6,428 bases of DNA. Origin: Methanosarcinales archaeon. Lineage in GTDB: Archaea; Halobacteriota; Methanosarcinia; Methanotrichales; Methanotrichaceae. The notes beneath the pieces are model-generated. The model had not been told where the DNA came from, searched no databases, and saw only the letters and a program-made list of their open reading frames with translations. A program made the translations under genes and the position numbers. The stretch covers positions 1-6,428 of the forward strand of contig JAAEEW010000020.1 of NCBI GenBank assembly GCA_013415595.1, read 5' to 3'. Positions 1 through 6,010 of the stretch are shown piece after piece (the first letter of the stretch is position 1; each line of letters begins with the position of its first letter).

Positions 1-19
1 AAGCCTTCTTCATGTTCAT
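1..19 (-). CDS. Possible first codons of a divergent gene, cut by the left edge
   Basis: On the reverse strand an ATG at 19-17, or a second in-frame ATG at 13-11, opens a frame reading M-N-M-K-K-A before the window ends. An AAAGGGA string just upstream on that strand could act as a ribosome binding site. A TTTTTAATA string around 67-76 on that strand could be a TATA element at a plausible distance. Six codons cannot establish a gene. The call rests on the start-like context and on the AT-rich gap behind it, which looks like a shared divergent promoter region. The product is unknown. Confidence 0.22.
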
Positions 20-296
20 TCCCTTTCTGGATACAGGCTAAAGAAGTCGCAGGCTATTATCTTTGGATATTAAAAATAATAGCTTACGCCATAGAATTTT
101 CGCATGATAAAGAATAAATTTTAAAATTTAATTTGATAAAATATTGATGAACTAAATCGTTTGGCCCCAATTATGGATCCTAATGATCTACTTCTACAGT
201 AAAATTCGAGTCTTAGGGGGCGTTTGGCAGCCGAAAATCGTCATTTCACTAGATTTCTAGATAGTGCCCACAAATGGGAATTAAAACTTCGACAAA

Positions 297-305
297 TTTT
301 ATTTA
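297..305 (+). promoter_or_regulatory. Candidate TATA box for the HprK-like gene
   Basis: The string TTTTATTTA lies in an A/T-rich patch preceded by CGACAAA, which loosely resembles a BRE element. Archaeal transcription usually starts about 25 bases downstream of the box centre, which would be near 325-330. That leaves a short leader containing the GGGGG ribosome binding site at 331-335 before the ATG at 346. The spacing is coherent, but AT-rich DNA yields such strings by chance. Confidence 0.4.
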
Positions 306-330
306 GCTTGGGGGTGAATAAGCAGGGTTT

Positions 331-335
331 GGGGG
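331..335 (+). promoter_or_regulatory. Ribosome binding site deciding the HprK-like gene start
   Basis: A GGGGG run followed by TTAATTG lies 10 bases before the ATG at 346 but only 4 bases before an in-frame TTG at 340. The spacing favours the ATG. A second G-rich string, GGGGGTGA at 310-317, looks more like a textbook archaeal Shine-Dalgarno sequence but is more than 20 bases from either start. Confidence 0.4.
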
Positions 336-345
336 TTAATTGAAA

Positions 346-1290
346 ATGGCCTATTCCATCGTCCTCATGACCATCGACCGCAAGCAGGAGCTGGCGGAGA
401 AGTACGCCGACCAGGTCCTCTACGAGGTCAAGTCCGAGATCTACGGCTGCTGCATCAAGCTTCTGACCGGGGAGAGGGAGGTGAGGGACCGGTGGATGGA
501 CAGCTTTTACAACATCTCCCAGAGCGTCCGGTCCCACGGCCGGCTGTACGTGGTCCAGGACCCGGCGGACGGCCAGAACCAGGTGTACTACGATCCCCAG
601 TCCAAGACCGCCTTCCTGGTGAACGTGGACTACTACGGCTGGGTGAAGTCCCTGGCCCTGAGCGTGGCCGGCGACGTCCTGGAGGACGAGCACTCCATCT
701 ACTCCGTCCACGGGGCCTGTCTGGATGTGGAGGGCCGGGGCCTGGCCATCCTGGGAGGCTCGGGGGCGGGAAAGACCACCCACACCTACGGCCTGCTGCG
801 GGACCTGCGGGTAAGGGTGGTCTCTGACGACTGGTTCTTCTGCCGGGTCTACGGCCGGGACATCCTGGCCTTCGGCTCGGAGAAGAACTTCTACATCCGC
901 TCGGAGCTGGCCGGCATCTGGAAGGAGTTTGCCTGGCTGGTGGAGCGCTCCCGGATGGACGCCCAGGGCCGGGGGGTGATCGACCTGCGCTGGGCGGTGG
1001 GAAAAGGTCGCATCCTGCCTCTGACCACTCTATACACCCTGATAATCCTGAAGCGGGACGATCAGGACCGGGAAGCGTTGAGGCGGCTTGAGCCGGCGGA
1101 GGCTTTGAGGCTGCTGGAGGAAGGAGGCTACTTCAATCCCCACCTGCTGGTCAAGACCGAGTTCAAGCACCGCCTGCGAAACCTCTTCTTCCTGGAGTTG
1201 CTGGAGCGGGTGCAGATCTGGCAGGTGAACACGGTGGGAAGCCCGGAGGAGAGCCAGGAGCTGATCCGCCAGGTCCTGAATATGGCCTGA
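346..1290 (+). CDS. HPr kinase-like P-loop protein, substrate unknown
   Basis: The 314-residue product (counting from the ATG) carries the hallmark block of the HprK/PEP-carboxykinase-like kinase fold. A His-Gly pair near residue 122 (SVHGACLDVEG) leads into a Walker A loop GGSGAGKTT at 137-145, then an Asp-Asp pair in VVSDDW near 161-162. The same order (HG, P-loop, DD) is found in the catalytic domain of bacterial HPr kinase/phosphorylase and in HprK-like proteins of other pathways. The first ~110 residues and the C-terminal helical third are not recognisable to me. No signal peptide or membrane segment is seen, so it is probably cytosolic. Most methanogens lack a sugar phosphotransferase system, so HPr is an unlikely substrate; the true target is unknown. 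It is followed after 28 bases by the DUF5788-like gene, probably co-transcribed. An in-frame TTG at 340 would add two residues. Confidence 0.8.
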   Translation: MAYSIVLMTIDRKQELAEKYADQVLYEVKSEIYGCCIKLLTGEREVRDRWMDSFYNISQSVRSHGRLYVVQDPADGQNQVYYDPQSKTAFLVNVDYYGWVKSLALSVAGDVLEDEHSIYSVHGACLDVEGRGLAILGGSGAGKTTHTYGLLRDLRVRVVSDDWFFCRVYGRDILAFGSEKNFYIRSELAGIWKEFAWLVERSRMDAQGRGVIDLRWAVGKGRILPLTTLYTLIILKRDDQDREALRRLEPAEALRLLEEGGYFNPHLLVKTEFKHRLRNLFFLELLERVQIWQVNTVGSPEESQELIRQVLNMA

Positions 1291-1318
1291 GAAACGTCAG
1301 AGGGGAGGTCAAAGGTTC

Positions 1319-1882
1319 ATGGAAAATCAACACCCAGTTCCGGGAGAGCCGGCGCAGGACATCTGCGACTGTCTGAGCCAGGTGGAGAGAGAGAAGCTGC
1401 TGGCAAACCTGCATCACGCCCTGGTGTGGGTGGGGGTCAAGGTGCCGGAGCGCTTCCAGGTGGACCAAAAGACGCTCCGGGCGGAGATGGAGAGGCGGGG
1501 CCTGAGGGCCGAGGACCTGCCCCCGGAGATCCACCTGGACCAGGGGATAATCGAGCTTCACGAGCTGGTGTGGAAGCTCATCCACGAGAAGGAGCTGAGC
1601 CAGGCGGAGAGGAAGGAGATCAGGGAGATCATCGAGATCCTGGAGGCCCGGGAGCGAGAGGACGAGGATCGCCTAAAAGGGCAGAGGATGAGCCGGGATC
1701 AGGCCCGCAGGCTGTACGACGAGACGGCAGGGGTGATCCGGGCGCTCCTGGATTTGAAGGACATCCTGAGACAGAGGGAGCATACCGACGCCCGGGAGGA
1801 GGCCATCAGGAAGAAGGTGGAGGATGCCCGCAGGTGGAACGCCTTCATGGACCAGGTGAAGGCCGGTCCGGGAAAGGCCTAG
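1319..1882 (+). CDS. Uncharacterised archaeal helical protein, DUF5788-like
   Basis: This 187-residue protein is soluble, highly charged and almost entirely helical by composition. Its N-terminal third contains EREKLLANLHHALVWVGVKVPE (residues 23-44), a start pattern I associate with archaeal proteins annotated DUF5788; that match is from memory. Residues about 75-120 are a Glu/Lys/Arg-rich helix that may form a coiled coil. A second conserved-looking block near 124-150 reads MSRDQARRLYDETAGVIRAL. No catalytic motif, metal site, signal peptide or membrane segment is visible. The ATG is preceded by GGAGGT at 1304-1309, nine bases upstream, supporting this start. It lies 28 bases after the HprK-like gene and before a T-rich spacer, so it looks like the last gene of a two-gene unit. 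Function is unknown; a regulatory or partner role with the kinase-like protein is only a guess from proximity. Confidence 0.78.
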   Translation: MENQHPVPGEPAQDICDCLSQVEREKLLANLHHALVWVGVKVPERFQVDQKTLRAEMERRGLRAEDLPPEIHLDQGIIELHELVWKLIHEKELSQAERKEIREIIEILEAREREDEDRLKGQRMSRDQARRLYDETAGVIRALLDLKDILRQREHTDAREEAIRKKVEDARRWNAFMDQVKAGPGKA

Positions 1883-1898
1883 GCATCCCTGCAATTAC

Positions 1899-1921
1899 GT
1901 TTTTCTGTTTCCCATTTTTTT
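1899..1921 (+). terminator. T-rich transcription termination region after the DUF5788-like gene
   Basis: Seventeen bases past the stop codon the coding-strand sequence has five T at 1900-1904, then TGTTT, then seven T at 1915-1921. Archaeal transcription commonly ends at oligo-T tracts without a hairpin, aided by the factor FttA/aCPSF1. No strong GC hairpin precedes the tracts. Further five-T runs follow at 1986-1990 and 1999-2003, so ends may be staggered. Confidence 0.6.
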
Positions 1922-1982
1922 CATATCCCAATCAGCGTCCCCCATGGTCGGCCTTCCTGATTTATTCTCCGCCCTCTCCCTT

Positions 1983-2008
1983 CCATTTTTCCACTCCATT
2001 TTTCCCCT
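1983..2008 (+). repeat. 13-base tandem direct repeat with T5 cores
   Basis: Two adjacent copies, CCATTTTTCCACT (1983-1995) and CCATTTTTCCCCT (1996-2008), differ at one base. A related CCATTTTT core also occurs at 1912-1919. The repeat sits within a strongly pyrimidine-rich tract spanning about 1899-2060. It may be part of the termination zone of the upstream unit or simply low-complexity spacer DNA. Confidence 0.6.
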
Positions 2009-2069
2009 CTTTTCGCAGGCTCTCCCCCGCTTCCCGCCTCCATTTCAGTTTCGCTCCTCGCACAATCAG

Positions 2070-2077
2070 TATATACT
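2070..2077 (+). promoter_or_regulatory. Candidate TATA box of nurA, predicting a leaderless transcript
   Basis: TATATACT, within the 10-base palindrome AGTATATACT (2068-2077), is the best TATA-like string in the spacer. Its centre is about 26 bases before the A of the nurA ATG at 2099, close to the usual archaeal distance from TATA box to transcription start. No Shine-Dalgarno sequence lies between (the bases before ATG read TTTTAGCCCG). Box position and the missing ribosome binding site agree on a transcript beginning at or within a few bases of the ATG. Confidence 0.55.
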
Positions 2078-2098
2078 TTCGTCTCAAATTTTAGCCCG

Positions 2099-3127
2099 AT
2101 GGTGGGCAAGGAGCGGCTGGAGGCAGTGGCCGGCACAGTCAGGGAATACATCTCCATGGGCAGCGACGATCAGTATGCAAAGGCTACCGGCGTATCACCC
2201 GGCGACTTTTCGCCGGTCCCGGAGGAGGATCATACCGGCCGGACCTTTGCCATCGACGGCAGCAACATGGTCGTCCTGGACTGGTCGGTGGCCCGGGCCA
2301 ACCACATCCGGGCCGGGTACGTGGTCTACCGGGGAAGGCAGTGGCAGAAGACGGTCACGACTTTTGACGACATATTTCTGGCCGACGCCAGGAACTACCG
2401 GGAGCAGTTCCTGCGCTATCTGAGGGCCGCCTTTGGCCTGGACCGCTTCGTGCTAGACGAGACGGAGCTGGAGAGGCGGTCCTCCTACTTCCGGGAGCTG
2501 CAGGAGTACCTGGCCCTCTCCCGGGCCCTGAAGGAGGCGGAGGAGGGTGACCTGGTGCTCTACGACGGAGGGTTCGCCCTGTGGAAGGACCGGCCCTTCG
2601 GCCAGGTGCTGGAGACCATATTCGACAAGGCGGCAGAGAAGGGCGTGGACCTGATCGCGGTCAGCAAGTCCAGCACCTTCTCCTGGGGTCAGGGACTGTC
2701 CCGGCCCTTTGTGCAGCACACCGGATGTCTGGGCCGGCAGTGCGTCCCCGGACGTCCCTGGTACCTGGACCTGAAGGATAAGACGCTGGAGCCCAGCCCC
2801 TCCCCGGAGAAGTGGGGGGGCCGGATCTACGTGGCCATGTTCCACCCCCAGGCAGAGCGGGCCTTCCGGGTGGACGTCCCCCGCTACCTGGTGGACCGGG
2901 CCGGGTCCGTGCTCGCCCACGCCGCCTGCCACTCCGGCTCCGCCGAGTCCCTGGGCTACCCCCACGCCCTCTTCCGGGCTCATCACGAGCTGAAGATCAA
3001 CCAGGACGAGGGGCATCTGTTGCGGCTGAGGCTGCTGGATGCCCTGGGCAGACGCGGGCTAGGCGAAGAGGAGGTCCGGGGCTCCCTGGACTACCACGAG
3101 ATACTGGACATGAGCCCCCGGAGATGA
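2099..3127 (+). CDS. nurA: NurA 5'-3' nuclease for DNA end resection
   Basis: NurA is the toroidal, metal-dependent nuclease that works with the HerA translocase to degrade the 5' strand at double-strand breaks. The 342-residue product has the NurA motif I, TFAIDGSN at 49-56, with Asp53 the expected metal ligand. A second acidic motif, VLYDGGF at 153-159, contains Asp156. An LIAVSKSS segment follows at 185-192, and the family's C-terminal signature LGYPHALFRAHHELK spans about 285-299. Length is normal for the family. The N-terminal helix, RLEAVAGTVREYI from residue 6, argues for the ATG at 2099 rather than the internal ATG at 2156. No ribosome binding site precedes it. It is the first gene of the resection operon, with herA starting 60 bases downstream. 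Cys210 and Cys215 flank a loop, but nothing indicates a metal cluster. Confidence 0.93.
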   Translation: MVGKERLEAVAGTVREYISMGSDDQYAKATGVSPGDFSPVPEEDHTGRTFAIDGSNMVVLDWSVARANHIRAGYVVYRGRQWQKTVTTFDDIFLADARNYREQFLRYLRAAFGLDRFVLDETELERRSSYFRELQEYLALSRALKEAEEGDLVLYDGGFALWKDRPFGQVLETIFDKAAEKGVDLIAVSKSSTFSWGQGLSRPFVQHTGCLGRQCVPGRPWYLDLKDKTLEPSPSPEKWGGRIYVAMFHPQAERAFRVDVPRYLVDRAGSVLAHAACHSGSAESLGYPHALFRAHHELKINQDEGHLLRLRLLDALGRRGLGEEEVRGSLDYHEILDMSPRR

Positions 3128-3270
3128 ATGGCCGATCGGATGCTCGACAGGCCTTGAGCTGGATCGATTGGCAGCAGGTGGAAGAAGATGATGGAGAGCA
3201 AGGAATCCGCAAATTCCGGTCAGTCATCTGGTGCGGTTGCAGGCAAAGAGGGCGTCGAAGACGCGCTTGA
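3124..3270 (+). CDS. Possible small ORF at the nurA-herA junction
   Basis: An ATG overlaps the nurA stop in the form ATGA (3124-3127), an arrangement typical of translational coupling. It opens a 48-codon frame starting MNGRSDARQALSWIDWQQVE and ending in a basic RQRGRRRRA tail. The last ~83 bases overlap the start of herA in another frame. I recognise no family, and the arginine-rich end is what a shifted reading of GC-rich herA would give. It may be a non-functional frame, or a short coupled reading frame that carries ribosomes toward herA. No ribosome binding site was identified for it. Confidence 0.2.
   Translation: MNGRSDARQALSWIDWQQVEEDDGEQGIRKFRSVIWCGCRQRGRRRRA
3176..3181 (+). promoter_or_regulatory. 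Ribosome binding site of herA
   Basis: AGGTGG precedes two consecutive ATG codons at 3188 and 3191, at spacings of 6 and 9 bases. Either could be used, changing the product by one residue. An in-frame TGA at 3155-3157 rules out a longer herA from the ATG at 3128. Confidence 0.5.
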
Positions 3271-4819
3271 GGCGCTCCTGGAGGAAAAGACGGTGGGGGA
3301 TGGGGATACCACCTACCGCATAATCTCCAAGAACGTCCGGGAATACCAGTTCATCATCCCCTACGTAGACCGGGCCATGGTGGGAGAGCTGTTCTCCGTC
3401 CACGACCTGCGGGGGGACCTGACCTTCCTGGCCCGGGTCCTGGACATCCAGCACGACTCCAACTACGCCGGCCGGTGGGACACCACCCTGAAGGGAACCC
3501 AGTTTTACGACCAGGATCAGATATTCAACCGGGTGGTGGCCGAGCCCCTGGGGTGCGTGGAGGAGGGCGTCTTTCACAAGTCCCGCACCGTGCCCACCAA
3601 GTTCTCCCCGGTGCAGCGGGCCGATCGGGGGAGTTTCGGCTTTCTATGCCGGACCATGGGAGATATCGAGGTGGGAAGCCTCAGAAACGGCAGCCAGGTG
3701 GTCGAGGAGATCCCGGTAGCCCTGCATAGCGAAGCCATGGACCACCACATGGGGATCTTCGCCACCACCGGCATGGGCAAGTCCAACTTCATGAAGGTCT
3801 TCGCAGCCTCCTGTATGCGCCTTTCCGCGCTAGGCCAGTCCCGGTTCGGGCTGCTGGTGGTGGACCCCCACGGCGAGTACCTCAAGGGCACTCCCACCAC
3901 CAGGGGTCTGCTGCATCTGAAGAACTATGCCTCCGGGCTGGCCTGCTACTCCACCGACCACAAGAACTGCCAGATACCGGATGTGGAGGAGCTGTCCATC
4001 TCGGCCTCGGAGATCGTGCCCGAGGACGTATCGGTGCTCTACGAGTGGAGCACGGCCCAGCGGGACGCCATAGAGGCCATCTCCCGGGTGTTCCCCTCTG
4101 CAGACTGGCTGGAGGAGCTGCAAAGCCCGGAGGGGGTGGCCCGGATGATGGGGGAGGGATTCACCGAGAGCACGGTCAAGGTGCTCGGTCGCAGGATCAA
4201 GACCCTCATCGACAGGAATCGCTACATCCAGAGGCGGTCGAGCATTCCCAACATCATTCACAACCTGGAGCAAGGGAAGGTGGTGCTGGTGGACATACCG
4301 AGGATGAGCGACCGAAGCGAGCTCTTCTTGCTCTCCGTGCTGTCCCGGTGCATCATGGACCGCTACCGGGAGGAGGCGGACAAAGAGCGCAAGAACTGTC
4401 TGATCACCATCGAGGAGGCCCAGCGGGTCCTGGGGGACGGCAGCAACACCTCCCGCTTCGAGGTCATCGCCCGGGAGGGGCGGAAGTTCGGGGTAGGTCT
4501 ATGCGCCATCACCCAGCAGCCCAAGCTGATCGACAAGCAGCTACTGTCCCAGTTCAACACCCTGGTGATACTGGGGCTGGCGGACAGAAACGATCGCAAC
4601 CGCCTGGAGGAGTCGGCCAAGCAGGACCTCTCGTCCCTGGACGTGGAGATCCAGACCCTGGAGAAGGGCGAGGCCATCATCAGCACCCTGAAGATACCCT
4701 TCCCCGTACCGGCCCGGATTTACCGCTACGAGGACTACCTGCAAAGGCTCTCCCGGGAGAAGAGGCCAGGCGACTCCATCTCCGGGGGAGGCGGCGGGTT
4801 TAAGCCCGTGCTGGACTAG
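3188..4819 (+). CDS. herA: HerA hexameric DNA translocase/helicase
   Basis: HerA is a FtsK-like hexameric ATPase that pumps DNA into NurA during end resection. After a Ser/Gly/Glu-rich tail (residues 1-40), residues about 44-170 match the N-terminal HAS barrel. The ATPase core follows: Walker A ATTGMGKSN at 192-200, VVDPHGEYL at 224-232, Walker B LITIEEAQR at 405-413 with paired Glu409/Glu410, REGRKFGVG at 429-437, and a sensor-like AITQQPKLID at 440-449. The first Walker A position is Ala instead of the usual Gly. A helical insert lies between about 270 and 350. The C-terminus ends in a run of five Gly (533-537). At 543 residues it is a normal HerA length. It lies between nurA and mre11, the classic archaeal resection order. 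The tail codons use more A/T third positions than the rest. The TAG stop is in frame with mre11. Confidence 0.95.
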   Translation: MMESKESANSGQSSGAVAGKEGVEDALEALLEEKTVGDGDTTYRIISKNVREYQFIIPYVDRAMVGELFSVHDLRGDLTFLARVLDIQHDSNYAGRWDTTLKGTQFYDQDQIFNRVVAEPLGCVEEGVFHKSRTVPTKFSPVQRADRGSFGFLCRTMGDIEVGSLRNGSQVVEEIPVALHSEAMDHHMGIFATTGMGKSNFMKVFAASCMRLSALGQSRFGLLVVDPHGEYLKGTPTTRGLLHLKNYASGLACYSTDHKNCQIPDVEELSISASEIVPEDVSVLYEWSTAQRDAIEAISRVFPSADWLEELQSPEGVARMMGEGFTESTVKVLGRRIKTLIDRNRYIQRRSSIPNIIHNLEQGKVVLVDIPRMSDRSELFLLSVLSRCIMDRYREEADKERKNCLITIEEAQRVLGDGSNTSRFEVIAREGRKFGVGLCAITQQPKLIDKQLLSQFNTLVILGLADRNDRNRLEESAKQDLSSLDVEIQTLEKGEAIISTLKIPFPVPARIYRYEDYLQRLSREKRPGDSISGGGGGFKPVLD

Positions 4820-4829
4820 ACGGTCGGTG

Positions 4830-4877
4830 ATGAGAATGAACGAGGCACAGACGGGGAAGGCGGAGGGCCAGGCTTGA
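4830..4877 (+). CDS. Possible 15-codon minicistron ending on the mre11 start
   Basis: An ATG at 4830 reads MRMNEAQTGKAEGQA and stops at TGA 4875-4877, overlapping the mre11 TTG start as TTGA. A second in-frame ATG at 4836 is preceded by GGTGA at a 5-base spacing. The peptide is too short to assign to a family. Its likely role, if any, is to couple mre11 translation to ribosomes arriving from herA, since a ribosome ending here sits on the mre11 start. It may equally be a chance frame. Confidence 0.25.
   Translation: MRMNEAQTGKAEGQA
4862..4867 (+). promoter_or_regulatory. Ribosome binding site fixing the TTG start of mre11
   Basis: GGAGGG lies 6 bases before the TTG at 4874. No in-frame ATG or GTG exists between the herA stop and this TTG. 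The protein from TTG begins directly with the Mre11 first strand and phosphodiesterase motif I, so the unusual start codon is well supported. Confidence 0.75.
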
Positions 4878-6010
4878 AGATCCTTCACCTGGCCGACTCC
4901 CACCTGGGATTCTCCAACTTCAGCCGGGTGGACCGGGTGGGCCGGAACCTGATGGAGGAGAAGATCTATCAGGGATTCGAAAGGGTCGTGGACAGGATCC
5001 TGGAGATCCGGCCGGACGCCGTGGTCCACGCCGGGGACGTCTTCCATCACGTCCGCCCCCGCATCCGGCCCCTGTACGTGTTCAAGAAGGGCCTGGAGCG
5101 GCTGCAGGAGGCGGGAATCCCGGTGGTGGTCATCAGCGGCAACCACGACGCGCCCAAGAGCTACGCTGCCGTCAGCCCCTTCCTCCTCTTCGAGGGGATG
5201 AGGGACGTGCACATCGCCCACCGCTACAGCTACCAGTCGTTCGAGGTGGGGGATCACACCTTTCACTGCATACCCTTCTGTCTGAGCCCGGAGGACTACC
5301 TGCCGGAGTTTCATAAGATCGCCATGACCGGGGACGACGTGCTGGTGATGCACGGCCTGGTGGAGGCTCTGGGCAACCACCGCATGATGACCGTGGGGGA
5401 GCACCAGATCAAGGACAGCCTGCTGAAAAGCGACTTTCACTACATTGCTCTTGGCCACTATCACAACCAGGCCCGCATATCCGAGAACGCCTGGTACAGC
5501 GGCTCGGTGGAGTACTTCAACTTCGGGGAGGCCAGGGACTGCAAAGGCATGCTGCTGGTGGACCTGGAGAGCGGCCGGGCCACCCCCGTTCCGGTCCACG
5601 CTCCGTACATGGTGGACCACTCCCCGGTGGACTGCCTGGGCCTCTCCCCCGGCCAGATCCTGGAGGAGATCCAGTCCCGCTCCTGCCAGGCGGAGGACCG
5701 GATCGTCCGCATCAACCTGTTCAACGTGGACCGCAGCTCCTACCGTCGCATCAACCCCGCCCAGATCGGCCAGCTTGGAAGCAAGGCCCTCTACCTGAAG
5801 GTGCGGGTGCAGTACGTGGACGAGCCCAGCCCCGGGCCCTCCGGAGCCGTGGATGCCCTGCGCCTTCCAGACGAGTTCAGGAAGTTCATGGATGTGGTGC
5901 GAGGGGAGCTTCCCCGGGCCATTCAGGAGGAGGTGATGAGCTACGGGAGCCAGCTCATCAGGGGTGCAGTGGAGTCCAGAAACACGGAGGCCCTGGATGC
6001 ACCTCAATAG
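4874..6010 (+). CDS. mre11: Mre11 DNA double-strand break nuclease
   Basis: Mre11 is the manganese-dependent endo/exonuclease subunit of the Mre11-Rad50 complex that opens DNA ends for resection. All five phosphodiesterase motifs are present: LADSH (6-10) with Asp8 and His10, HAGDVFH (52-58) with Asp55, SGNHD (88-92) with Asn90 and His91, VMHG (158-161) with His160, and LGHYH (193-197) with His195 and His197. Residues after about 240 form the capping domain, and the helical C-terminus (about 330-365) is where the Rad50-binding region is expected. The 378-residue length is usual for archaea. Translation starts at TTG behind a strong GGAGGG. The 3' end overlaps rad50 by 14 bases, implying coupled synthesis of the two partners. 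The nuclease appears catalytically intact. Confidence 0.95.
   Translation: MKILHLADSHLGFSNFSRVDRVGRNLMEEKIYQGFERVVDRILEIRPDAVVHAGDVFHHVRPRIRPLYVFKKGLERLQEAGIPVVVISGNHDAPKSYAAVSPFLLFEGMRDVHIAHRYSYQSFEVGDHTFHCIPFCLSPEDYLPEFHKIAMTGDDVLVMHGLVEALGNHRMMTVGEHQIKDSLLKSDFHYIALGHYHNQARISENAWYSGSVEYFNFGEARDCKGMLLVDLESGRATPVPVHAPYMVDHSPVDCLGLSPGQILEEIQSRSCQAEDRIVRINLFNVDRSSYRRINPAQIGQLGSKALYLKVRVQYVDEPSPGPSGAVDALRLPDEFRKFMDVVRGELPRAIQEEVMSYGSQLIRGAVESRNTEALDAPQ
5986..5990 (+). promoter_or_regulatory. Ribosome binding site of rad50 inside mre11
   Basis: GGAGG within the last codons of mre11 lies 6 bases before the ATG at 5997. This optimal spacing supports the overlapping start and argues that rad50 is translated from the same message. 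Confidence 0.7.

Larger units (their letters stand above)
1..345. other. AT-rich intergenic region upstream of the HprK-like gene
   Basis: No convincing complete gene is visible here. The stretch is much richer in A and T than the genes that follow, especially around 60-155, and is interrupted by stops in the forward frames. It contains a probable promoter near 297, a small inverted repeat at 247-266, an 8-base direct repeat (CGTTTGGC at 158-165 and 221-228), and possibly the start of a divergent gene at the left edge. A tRNA T-loop-like string (TTCGAGT near 215) has no matching stem, so no RNA gene is called. Confidence 0.6.

Noticed and set aside
209..225. tRNA T-loop-like string TTCGAGT
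   Set aside because: The flanking five-base stems do not pair and no acceptor, D or anticodon arms can be drawn around it.
158..228. Direct repeat CGTTTGGC (158-165 and 221-228) as a possible attachment or CRISPR-like repeat
   Set aside because: Only two 8-base copies exist, with no spacer regularity and no integrase or cas gene in view; chance is a sufficient explanation.
241..783. Reverse-strand open frame opposite the HprK-like gene, extending into the upstream spacer
   Set aside because: Most of it mirrors the kinase-like coding region, and the extension into AT-rich DNA lacks any protein-like pattern.
1921..2157. Reverse-strand open frame of 78 codons across the spacer
   Set aside because: It is Glu/Gly/Arg-rich because it reads the purine-rich complement of the spacer; there is no family resemblance, and it overlaps the nurA promoter and start.
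1944..2423. Forward open frame starting in the pyrimidine-rich spacer with a Phe/Pro/Ser-rich N-terminus resembling a secreted protein
   Set aside because: The hydrophobic look comes from translating the C/T-rich tract, and the frame then runs through nurA out of phase with no domain and no ribosome binding site.
2453..3016. Reverse-strand open frame opposite nurA
   Set aside because: The same composition effect as opposite mre11; nurA motifs on the forward strand fully explain the region.
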